Below, piece after piece: positions 45,701 to 57,700 of a stretch of DNA of 64,000 nt. How positions within the stretch are numbered: position 1 is the stretch's first letter; the number at the start of each line of letters is the position of its first letter. Under the pieces are notes generated by a model that made no database searches, was not told the DNA's origin, and worked only from the letters and a program-made list of their open reading frames with translations. The stretch is from Symbiodinium sp. CCMP2592. Lineage: Eukaryota > Sar > Dinophyceae > Suessiales > Symbiodiniaceae. The stretch is taken from NCBI GenBank assembly GCA_905221615.1, contig CAJNDT010000321.1, positions 179,152 through 243,151 of the forward strand. Direction: 5' to 3'. The position numbers and the translations under genes are program-made.

Positions 45701-48700
45701 TTAGGGGTACCCTCTATTGGGATCCTTATAATAAGGTTCCTACTATTTAGGGTACTATATTTAGGGTCCCCTGTTTTCGGAAACTCCCAACCCTAAACCC
45801 TAAACCATTATAGAAGCCCTTAAAGGAGCCCTTATAGATCCCTTTAAAGGAGCCTTATATTCTATATTAGGGTCCCTATTTTCGGAAACTCCCACATGTA
45901 AGGAACACCATCTTCGACACCTTCAAATGCGAAGCTTTTGATGCAGGCTGGGCGGGGCGTTGAGTAGTTGGGTTTAGGGTTTAGGCTTTAGGGCTTGGGT
46001 TCCAGATGAATTGAAGGTTTCAGTGCAATCTGCAATTGGTGTACAAAGAGAATCAGGGTCGGTCTGGGCAACAGGCCAAATTATGGGGTAGCATTGATCT
46101 CCCTTAAATTGTGTTTGCAATTCGGGTTTTTGGTGGTCGCTCTTTAGTTTTTCTGTACTCTTCTGCTTCCAGGGTCCAAGGGTTTAGGGGTAGGGGGGTG
46201 GAGGGAGCGGGTACTTAAACCCTAAACCTTCATGGTACCCTTATAATAGCCCTTAAAGGAACCCTTCATGGAACCCTTACAGGAACCCCTATTGGTTGAG
46301 CTTCTCATCAGCATCTCTGGCCCACGCCAAGAATTCTTCATACCGTAAATCCAGCATCGACAAATCTTCAAAACCCAAGCCTTAGGGTAAGGAAGGGTTT
46401 GGGTTTAGGGTTCAACTTCGCGTAGGGCTTGAGGCGTGAGAGTGTAGAGCTGTAGGCGATGCACCAAGCCGTTGATCTCCTCTAGCCCGTAATTATAACC
46501 CACAAGCCGAAGCGCGAAGCGTCTTTATGGGGGCGAGGGCGTTAGAGTTTAGGTTGTAGCATGGGGATCTGAGTACTTTGTAATGAAACCCCCTGAGGGT
46601 TCTGTAGTCTGGAAACTTTAAAAATCCTTAGTCTGCATATCCCCTAAACCCTGAATTTTAACTCGAACCCTAACCCCTGACCCGAAGCCCTAAAGCCCTA
46701 AACCGTAGCTCCCAAGCCCTAAACCGGCAAACCTAAACCTGAAGCCCTAACGCCTCAGAGCTTACCTAGATTCCTAGATCCCTTGAAGGAGCTGAATAAT
46801 CGAACCCGCCCCCGACGTTCAGGGTTCAGGGTTTAGGGGTTTATGGTTCAGGCATGTAGAAGTAAGCTGCCTTGTTGTGTTTCTGCTTTTTGATCGCGAG
46901 CCTCTCAAATTGAATGTTATGTATCGAACTTGTAAAGGAACCTTTTGAAGGAAGCGTGAATCCAAACGCCGAAGGCCCTGCACACATGGAGCTTTAACGC
47001 CTTACAAAATCCACCTCTTTGAGGACATACATGATTGAAAACAGTAGAATATTATAAGGAGCGTTACACGATGAGGTTCCGTCGTATGCGGTTCGACCGT
47101 TATTGCTTAGAACCCGTATTGTAAACCGCTAAGGCCTGTGCCAGCCCTAAACCCCAACCGACTAACCCCACACCCCCTAAACCCCAAAGTCTTAACACCC
47201 CGTAACCTTGCAAGCACCCGCCCTAAACCCAAAACCCTAAGCCCTAAACCTCAAAGTTGAAGCTTCACCGAGCTTTTTGTGTTTTGAAAAAGGTGCAAAG
47301 GTCTTTTTTAAACCATTTTTTTTTTAACAACGAAGGCTCTGGGAATCCTCGGAACTTCCTTGCCTCGGATCTTCGACTCGACTGCGACACGGAGCTCCGG
47401 GTTTAGGGTGTAGGGGTTTAGGGGTTTGGGGTTTAGGGTTTAGGGGTTTAGGGTTTTTTTAGAGGGCGTGGAGGGTTGCGAGGGGTCTTTGAAAGGCTTG
47501 TGTTCGGGTTTTGTAGGGAGTGCTCTGCTTCTTCTTGGGGTTTGGAAGGGGAGGGGCGCCTTGTTGAGGGCTCCGGGTTCGGTGTGTAGGGCTTTGGGAC
47601 GGTAGCCTCATAAACAGAAAGCCCAACCCCCCAGTCTAACAACTCAGGCTTCTACACCTTCCACCCTCAACTTGAAAACAAGTCACCAATACCCTAAGCC
47701 AGTACGCTCTTTGGGCTCCGGCATTCGGCTGGATGAAGGACACCCATCGCAACTTCCAGATCTATGCTGGCGCTGCTCGGCAATATGTTGGGGGATCTTC
47801 CAGGTTCAAGCCCTGAACCCCCTACACCCAAAACCCCCTAAACCCCCTAAACCCTAAACCCCAAACCCCCTTAAACCCCCTAAGCCCTAAACCCCCTAAA
47901 CCCTAAACCCTCTAAGCCCTAAACCCTCTAAGCCCTAAACCCTCTAAGCCCTAAACCCCCTAAACCCTAAACCCTCTAAGCCCTAAACCCCCCCCTAAAA
48001 AGCCCTAAACCCTCTAAGCCCTAAACCCTCTAAGCCCTAAACCCTCTAAGCCCTAAACCCTCTAAGCCCTAAACCCTCTAAGCCCTAAACCCCCTAAACC
48101 CTAAACCCTCTAAGCCCTAAACCCCCTAAACCCTAAACCCTCTAAGCCCTAAACCCTCTAAGCCCTAAACCCTCTAAGCCCTAAACCCTCTAAGCCGTAA
48201 GCCCTCTAAACCCTACGCCCTCTTCCCAAAACCACGAAGATCGCCTTGAGGCAGAAACCATGGGCTGAGTGTCTTGCTACGAGTGATACGGTCGATGATC
48301 TAAATCCTGGGTTCCTTTAAAGGGACCTATAAGGGTACCTTTAACGGCGACAGCGGTCTGGGAGACTGCATGCTTGCCTGAGGCTAGGTGTTCGACTAGC
48401 ACGACAGTAGCACGGCCGAAGCCAATGTGCTTTCGGCTGGACTTTAATGGTCCTAGTTGTACCGGTTTAAGGGCTTCCTTTAAGAGCTCTATAGGGTTTT
48501 TAGGGGTTAGGGATATAAGTCCTGCATTACCCATAAGAAGGAATATACCATAATTCCAATAGTTTAGGGTCCTTAAGCTAATGCAGGATTTATATCATCA
48601 ACCGCATGGGTAGTTCTCTAAATTGGGGTTCCTTTGTGGGTCCCTTATGTAATAAGGCACTCTTATAGTAAGGATCACCCAAAATGGGACCCTCATTTAG

Positions 48701-51700
48701 AGAACTACCCATATGATTCAGTTACGAGGATCGGGAGTGTAGTCGGCATGCAGCTTCTTCCTCTTATATGCTCGTGTTGCTATCCGTGCAAGCATCCCTA
48801 ACGGCCTTCGTTCTTGCAGTGGCATGTTGTTCGTCTTAAACCCTTAGGCTTTAGCATCGTAGACACAACGGTTAGGGTTTGGAGTTTAGGGTTCAGAGCT
48901 ATGCAAGAACGGTTCAAGGTTCAGGATTTAGTACGGTTTTGGGCTTGAGATGGTAGTGCTAACCCTCAACCCCTAGGTCATGGCTGTTGTCTTCCCGATT
49001 GGCATTCCCATTTGGATGGCGGCCAGCCTCTACCGACACAGAGGCACGACTCCTTCCACCCAGAACGGTAAATGGGGGCCTTAATGCCTTAATAATTACC
49101 TAAACTATATTTTTGGGGGGTTCCTTGTTATAGGAGTACTATAATGGGTCCCAAAGCCCTAGTCGAATTATTAAGGCCCCTACATTAGCCCGAACTCTAA
49201 GCCCAGTGTTCTGAACTTGGTACGCTGAATCGCGAGCAACTCGAAGAGAGTTGTGCTGGACAGAAGCACCTTGTGCTTGTGCTCCAGGGTGCAGGATAGG
49301 GGTTTAAGTGCTGGATTTCAGGCCCTCAGCCGTAAACCCTAAACCCCAAACCCCTAAACCCTAAACCCTAAACCCTAACCCCTAACCCCTAAACCCTAAA
49401 CCCTAAACCCTAAACCCCTAAACCCTAAACCCTTTTAAGTGCTGGATTTCCGGCCTTGGGGTTCTGAAAGCATCGGATGCATGGGGTGGGAATCCCCTCC
49501 AGGGCTGAAACCCATCAGCCGCCTTTCGCTTTAGGGATCCGGCTTAGGGTTCATTTAGAGTTTAGGTTTTAGGGTTTAGGATTGGGGCTTAGGGTTTAGG
49601 TTTTAGGGTTTAGGATTGAGGTTTAGGGTTTAGGTCTTAGGGTTTAGGATTAGGGTTAAGGGATTAAGGGGTTTAGAGCCCGAAACCCAGTGAGAGTAAC
49701 ACAGGAAGTCATCTTGATACCTGCACGACAGTAGCAACAATGACCCAGAACCTCAAAACCCAAAGCCCTAAACCTTAAACTGTAATGCCCGAAGCCTAAA
49801 TGCAGTCCTACGAGCCGGAAGACCCCAAGCCCAAACCGCAGCCCCTGAGCCGCACGAAACCTTTAGAATACCTTAAGCCTTAAACCCTGGACTCCAAACT
49901 CCAACTCCTAAACCCTAAACCCGAACTCCAAAACCCGAAACCCTAAACCCGAAACCCTAAACCCTAAACCCGAAACCCGAAACCCGAAACCCTAGACCCT
50001 AGACCCTGACCCTTGGCCAAAAGACCCTAAACCCTAGACCCTAGACCCTGACCCTTAAAGTAAAAGCCAGAAAGTTGGAATATGATTATCCTAAGCCCTT
50101 TATGGTAAATTGTAGGGTATCCTACCCTGAAACCATATTCCAACTTTCTGGAGTTCGCTTTAACCATGAGCCGCCATCAGGGGCCATTGCTCCCCCGGTG
50201 AACTTCTACGAGATGTCCCGGGCCCAAACAGAATCTTGGCGTTCTTCTGGTTGGGTTTCTATATGAACTCAATAAGGAGGCTAAAAGTTTAACTTTTAGG
50301 AGGGGTTCAGAAGTCAGCCAAGGAATGGGAGCAATTGTCCGCTGGGATGAGCTGCCCGTCTTCTTTGTAGGGTTCCTTTAAAAAGAGCTCCCTTTTTTAA
50401 GGGTTTAGGGTTTTTTGTATGCTTCCTTAAAGAGCTCCTCTTTAAAGGGCTTAAGGTTTAGGGTTTAGGGGTTTAGGGGTTTAGGGGTTTAGGGGTTTAA
50501 GGTTTAGGGTTTAGGGGTTTAGGGGTTTAGGGGTTTAGGGGTTAGGGGTTTAGAGGTTTAGGGGTTTAGGGGTTTAGGGGTTTAGGGGTTTAGGGGTTTA
50601 GGGTTTAGGGTTTAGGGTTTAGGGTTGATGGTTCAGGGTCGGCGGTATACCTGTCGCAGTGTCAGAAGAATTGAAGACCCTGAGCGGCAGGATCCTTACC
50701 ATTATTGGGATCCCGCAACCCCGAACCCTAATCCTTGCTTTACTAGACCCAATGAAGGCAAAGGATCCTTAAGAAGAATCCTAAACCTCAAACCATACGG
50801 TGCCTGAGCAGTGGGATCGGTGCCGTTAGGATGCCTAGTTCTGGACTCCTACACCGAACCCTCCAGGTATCGGCACAAGGTACATGCCTGAAGAATTAGC
50901 AAGAATACTCCAGGGTTCCTGCATTTACCACTATACTTTTACTCCAATGTACCCTCAAAACCAAGTTCTTATGATTCGGGCCTCTACAACATGCGTAGGG
51001 GTTTGCAAGGTCATGTAGACCCCAGCTATAATATACCCTGGTACCTTAAACGGGATTAGAACAGGGATCCTAACGAGGCCTTGGAAGAGAGGGGCGACTC
51101 TGCTTTTAGGGTACTATATTAGGTGCCCTACTTTCGGAAACTCCCAAGTTGGTGATTCCGGCTTGACCCTAAACCCTTAAGGTAAAAGCCAGAAAGTTGG
51201 AATATGATTATCCTAACCCTTCTATGGTAAATTATAGGGTATCCTACCATGAAACCATATTCCAACTTTCTGGAGTTCCCTGTAAGCCGCCCCCGGCAAC
51301 CTAGCTCGTACCGCCAGCCCCTTGATCTCCCTCTGTAAACCCCTTAAGCCCCTTAACCCTCGTAGCCTTGACGTCTTAAACCCCAAACTGCTTAAGCCCC
51401 CTAAAGCCCTTAAACCCCTTAGGCCCTGAAGTCTTAAACCCCTTAAGCCCTCAATCCTAAGTTCCTAAACCCTAAACCTTAATCCCCTCAATCTTTGAAA
51501 GCCTGCGAGGCATGCGAGCAAAGCTGCAGAAGACGCTCTCGAAGACCAAGGGCAGTCTCCTGGGTCATCAGCTCAGTGGCACTTTGGGAAGCATTGAAAT
51601 TTCCTTTCTTCCATAGATACTCTTATGGGCCCCAAAACTACAACCCCCTAAACCCTAAACCACCCTAAACCCGAACAAAAACCCTAAACCCAAAACCCTA

Positions 51701-54700
51701 AACCCCCAAACCCTAAACCCTAAACCACCCTAGACCCACAACCCAAAACCCCAAACCCTTAACCCAGGTAACCAGCTGGAGACAAATGCGCCAGCTTCAG
51801 AGAACTCCGATCCGGTGGCTCGGACAGTACATGGGTTTAGGGGTGAGGGTTTTGGGTTTTAGGGTTTAGAGTTTAGGGTTTAGAGTTTAGGGTTTTGGGT
51901 TTTAGGGTTGAGGGTTTAAGGATTTAGGGGTTTAGGGGTTTAGGGGTTTCGGGCTTGCGGTTGAGTTTGGGGGTGTAGGGTCAGTATATGATCTACAACT
52001 TGTAGAGTCATCCTCATAGCCTGAAATCTTACTGTAAGGGATCTACGAGAGTCAAGCGTTACAAACGGGTTTAGCATGGCTCGCATGAAGTAGGTTTAAG
52101 ACTAAGATTCTGCCCTCTCTGTAAAGATTAGCCTTTCTGCAAGTGTTTGAGGGCTCCTTTTGAACATTGGTGGGTGTATACTTGGGGATCGTTATGGGTG
52201 TACTCTAATGAATATCCTATATTATACACTATATTCGACACATCACGACGCACTAACATGTATGATAAGGAGTCACTGTTTAGGGATGGAGGAGTCAGGG
52301 TTTAGGGTTTAGAATTTAGCGTTTGTGTGTGTGTGTGTTATTTCTGGTTCAAGTTTTTGGGCTTGGGGTTTTTCACGTGGAAAAGGGTTGAGTTCCAGCA
52401 GCTTGAAGGCACTTGAGTTCAGGTCTCCGCCGAACTCGAAGCAGAACCCCTGACACCTTACGCCCCAAACCCTCCCCCAAACCTGAACCGTTTCACACCT
52501 TACATCCTAGTGTAGGGCCGGACTACCCTAAATCCTAAACCCTTTAGATATAGTTTTCCCGAGGCTTCGCCAAGCGTATTTGTAGTGTAATGCCTCCCAG
52601 AAACCTGGTCTGCTTATGCAGGTCCCACCTTAGGCCATCGATTTGTGCTTTTTCGAAGTATGGCTTGAGTTTAGAGTTTAGAGTTTACCTGGACCCTAAG
52701 GAACCTACCTTTTTAGGGTTCCCTAATATGATTTCTTTATATAAGTCCTTCAAAAGGTAGGTTACGTGGGGTTAAGGTAGGGTTTAGGACTTCCCGACCT
52801 CGACTTTTTTCGAAGAAGAGTCTGGTCTCATGAGGACCTCAAGGCAGTACTCCAGCCTAAGGCAATTCCAACTCCGGGGGGGACCTAGGCTCCCTGCCAT
52901 CCCCGAAGCCCCCTAGAATCCTGAGATCCAGGGGTTTAGGGATTTGGGGGTTTGGGGGTTTAGGGGTTGAGGGGTTTGGGGGTTTAGGGGTTTGGGGGTT
53001 TAGGGGTTTAGGGGTTTAGGGGTTTAGGATTGAGGGTTTAGGGGTTTAGGGTTTAGGGGTTTAGGGGTTTAGGGGTTTAGGGGGCCTCCCCGCCCCTCCC
53101 TGAACCCTAACAGAGGGGCCTGAATAATTAGAATAGGGCTTTGGGCCCCATTATACTAGAACCATAACAAGGAACCACCAAAGAGCAGAGGTAATTATGA
53201 AGGCCCCTGTATTCAGCCCTAAACCCTTGCCCCCCCTGAAACCGAAACGATAAATAAAGCCTTGCGTAGAGCGACTCCTTCCATGCCCATAGGAAGCAGC
53301 AGCTAAACCCTAAATCCCACAAACCCGAAAGCCTACAAAAGCCCTATAGGACCGTTACAAAGCCTGCCAGAACTCTTAGAAGAGCCTCATACGATCCTAA
53401 ACTATGAATCCTTAAACCCTACACCCCAATCCTGAACCCAAAACCCCAAGCCCAAAACAAAGTGGCCTCAATCCCTAAACCCTGTAGGACCCTCATAAAA
53501 GATGATACAACGGAGGTGCTCAAGCTCGTTTCCTTGGAAACCGGCCGGCAGTATCGGGGAGCCTCGGTTCGCACTGGGCAGGGCGCCCTCCTCACAGACC
53601 CCACCTTGCATGTCCTCATGGTTCAGGGTTTAGGCGTTTATATATGGGTTTAGGGTTTAATATAGGGGCCTAAATAATTTCCAATACTATTTTGAGGGTT
53701 CCTTATTGAAATATTAGTATAATGTAGCCCAAAACCCTGTTCTAATGAGTAATTCCCCTATATTCGGGGCTTAGCGTTTAGGGCTATGCTCTTCTGCTGC
53801 TGCGAGTCCATCCGATCCCGAAAGCATCACACCGAGTTGATCCAACTCCACACCCCCAAGCACGAAGGATGATTTACTATAGGGGCTTGAATAATTACCA
53901 ACATTCCTAGGGTTCCTGGTTATAAGTATAGTATAATGGGCGCCGCAACCCTATTCTAATTATTAAGGCCCCTGATTCGCGCTAGCGGGTGGTGGGTGAG
54001 GGGTGTTGGCTTATAGGGGTTTGGGATGCACACGGCTTCACGGCGTCCTGGCGCTTGGGTGTCTGGTTTACATCTCGGGGCTACATCTTGGCATAACTTG
54101 AAACAGGCAACCCCGGAGAATGCGTTGGATTTGGTATTCATGGAACCCTAAACGCTGAGCCGTCGAGTCTACGGAATAACTAAGTCTATGTGGGAGTTTC
54201 CGAAAATTGAGGACCCTAATATAGCACCCTAAGTAGTAGGATCCTTATTATAAGGGCACCAAAAGAAGGTACCCTCTAATTTTCCGAAACTCTAAAGCCT
54301 TATTGAGCCCTTTAAAGGGAACCCTTATAGTACTCTTATAGTAGCCCTTTAAAGGAACCCAAAAAGGCCCCACGTCTGAGCCCAGGATTCCTGAATAAGG
54401 ACAGCAAGGAGTGGGCCGGGATGAAGAAGCGGGAGGACGACTCCTCAATCCAGCCCCCTGGGCTCCTTTAAAGGGTCCATGTAATCTAGAGGGTTCCTTT
54501 AAGGGTTCCTTTAAAGGGGGTCTACAGGGTTCCTCTGAGGGAAGAAGGGTTTAAGGCTTTGGGGTCCAGGGTTTCAAAAGGGGTTCTGCTCCTTTAAAGG
54601 CTACTACCTTCAAGGGCCCTACAAGGGTCTATAGTAGGGTTCTATAATGTGGGGGCCTACATAATAATTACCCATACTATTTTGGGGCTTCCTTTTCAAA

Positions 54701-57700
54701 AGTAGCTCAAAACCTTATTCTAAACATTAAGGATCCTATGTTAAGGTTTAGGGCTTAAGGTTTAGGGAACCCTATCCACCAAGCCCTGAAGCCTAAATCT
54801 TAGCCCCGAAGCCCTCTGGGCCCTAAACCCTGAATCACAAGCCCGAAAACCGCGCACTGCTCCCTAAACCCTAAAGCAGAATATCTTAGGGTTTAGGGTT
54901 TAGGATTTAGGGTTGGGTTCTTGTTAAGGAACTTAATTTAAGTTACCATAATAGGGATCTATCGTAAATAATAGGGTTTCCTTATTATGGTAACTTAAAT
55001 TAAGTTCCTTAACAAGAACCCAGTAAAGCAGAATATCCCTGAACTAACACCCTAAACGAAGCTCAACGTGCTTGGAGAGTCATTGTGAGGAGAGCCTCAG
55101 CCCCCCGGGCCCTAAAGAAAGGCCCAACATCCCGAGAGCCATCCGGTCCTCTAAACGGCGATGTCACAGCCGACATGTCGGAAGGGTTTAAGAAGAGGGG
55201 TGGTTCTGGGGCAAGAACAAAACCTAATGCCTCTATGGCCATTTTCAGACCTTCTCTAAATTGGGTTTGCTTTGTTTTGGTGAACCGAAAGGCACCTCAT
55301 CTTCATCTACGACGACTACAAGCCGAGCTGCTTGTATTTCGAGGCGCTCAACTCCTGGAATTCGAGGGCGGTGCAGTGTTGGGGCTTTAAAAGGGGCTGT
55401 ATGCGCGCTGTATTTTTTCGCAGGATTGTGAGCAGAGGTGTGTAAGGGATTTATACGGTAGAGCTTTACAGAGGCTTTACCAGGGTTTCGATGGCAGGGT
55501 TTGTGAGCGGGGTCCGGGGGTCCTCTAAATGAGGGTCCTCTTCTAAGGTCGGTCCAGAGGAATGATGTACGTGTTCTGCTGGAGCTTCACCATCACCATC
55601 ATCATCAGCAGCATCATCATACTCACCACCATCATCATCACCATCATCATCGTCATCATCAACATCACACGTCATCATCATCAGCAGCATCATCAGCATC
55701 ATCAGCATCATCATCATCGTCATCATCATCATCGTCATCATCATCACCACCAGAATCGTCATCATCGTCATCACCAGCAGTAGCGTTTTTACAGCCATCA
55801 CCAGTGTCGTATTGTATTGTTGTCTTCGTCCTCGTTATTGTAGTCATCTCCTGCGTAAGTGCCACAGTATGATCATCGTCAACCAACATCATATTCTGTA
55901 TTTTGACCAACGTTTTCAGAATCACCCTGGTTGCAGAAGTTTGCCATGAGTTGCGAATACCTGCAATTAATCTGATGACGTTTGCTTTGGCATGCAAGCA
56001 TTGGGCAAGCGTAGTATAAATAGTGCCAGCACCAGTAACGAGGCAGTGACAACTCCAGTCAGATGAAAGACGCAAACTTGCTCAACCCTAATCCACGAAT
56101 GCAAACCCTGCTTGTCTAAATCCTGATCCCTAAACCCCAAACCCTAAACCCGGTGTATACTTTTATAGTACAACCCTTATCGAGCCGCAATCCTGATTCG
56201 TCAGGTCTTTGAGAGCATGCGGAAAGTCTTCCTCAGCGCCGTCTTGGCGTTTCTCTTCTTGTTAAACCCTAAACCCTAAACCCTAAACCGTTAAAGGGCT
56301 TCGTTTGGTTTAATTCACCATCTTTACGATTTCAGAGTGGCATCGAAGGGTTTCATAGGGAAGTACATAGCTTCTGTAACTAACCATGGTGAGTAGGGTT
56401 GTATGGTTTTAGGCGTTTTAGGTTTAGGGTGTGATGTTCTATGGTAACTTGAACCAAGTTCACGAAAATAACTAAACACGAGCTACACCCTGAACCCGGA
56501 ACCCTAAACGAGCCCAGGTTTTGCATCCCAGGATCTTGGATGCAAATCGTCATCGGCATCCTTGCTTGTCAGCTGACGCTGAAGATTCTGCAGCTGGGCT
56601 TAAACCCCTTCAGGTTCCTCCTCGAAGGGTTCCTTCGAGGGTTCCTTTACGAGTTCCTTTAAGAGCTCCTTTAGCAGTTCCTTGAAGGGCTCCTTTGCGG
56701 GATCTATGCTATAAGGCATCCTTTAAGCGTTCGTTCCTTTAAGGGATCTAGTAAGGGGTTCCGTTGAAGGATCTACAAGGGGCAGGTTTAGGCTTGTAAT
56801 ATAGGGGCCTTAATTATTAGAATAGGGTTTCGGAGTATATTATCATCTAATACTATTAAGGGACACCCAAAATAGTATATGTAATTATTTAGGCCCCTAC
56901 AGTAGGCTGCAGGGCTTGAGGGGGAGCGCATTTGACGGGGCTCGTATGGGTTCTAGGGATTCTAGGGGCTGGGGATTGCGGCATTTGCGTTTGGGGTTCT
57001 TGGCGTATTGCACCATCAAGTCATCGCAATGATCATAACCATTCCACAATGATAATCCACACCATCGATCAAACCGTGTCTTGCCGTGACCCTGACCCCT
57101 AAACACGTAAGCCTTAAACTTTACATTCTCACACTCGTCGCGAGGCGCGACTATCAGCCCTACGCCAATGCCAGCGCGGGCGCAGCGGCCGAGACGGCTC
57201 AACGGATGCTCTTCCTGAGGCAGATTGGTGTTTGGGGGAGCTGCGGGGTTCGTTCAAATCTGGTCTATGGTGTAATCGTGTCACACACACTCCTGAAACC
57301 CAAGATATGGAAGATACCTGCTATGATTAAAGGTGTATTCAATATTCCGCAATTAAGAAGGGGTTTTGAAGAGTCTGGGCATCTCCGCCGGTGGCTCCCC
57401 AAAACGCCCGGGAACCCAAGGCACTCCTTCCCCGCAAGAGCCTTCAACCCGGAAGCCGTATTCCTTTAATGGGTAGCTTTTCGAATTAGGAAAAGACCTT
57501 CAGTTCTTTAAGGGAGTTTCGGAAGCTTCGGGGCACCTTTTTCTTGGTTCCCCTTGGCAGCCATTTCGCATGTTTACCGTACTGGAACCCCAACAGGGTG
57601 TTGTGGAACGGTTCTCAGGGTTTAGTGCTTAAAGGAGCTGTGGCTTTTGGCGGTCCTTGTAATCAGGATCCTGCTATTTAGGGTGTACCCGGGCTCCTCA

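Noticed and set aside
52786-52888. Alternative terminal exon reading DLDFFRRRVWSHEDLKAVLQ to a stop at 52888
   Set aside because: Coding-like, but downstream exons clearly continue the same protein, and this frame does not connect them in phase. Kept only as an alternative end.
55085-55390. 101-codon + frame spanning exon 55292-55343
   Set aside because: A different frame from the conserved IYDDYKP exon; it shadows it and runs through intron sequence.
55466-56075. Asp-rich and Met-rich minus-strand frames
   Set aside because: Caused by the CAT microsatellite.
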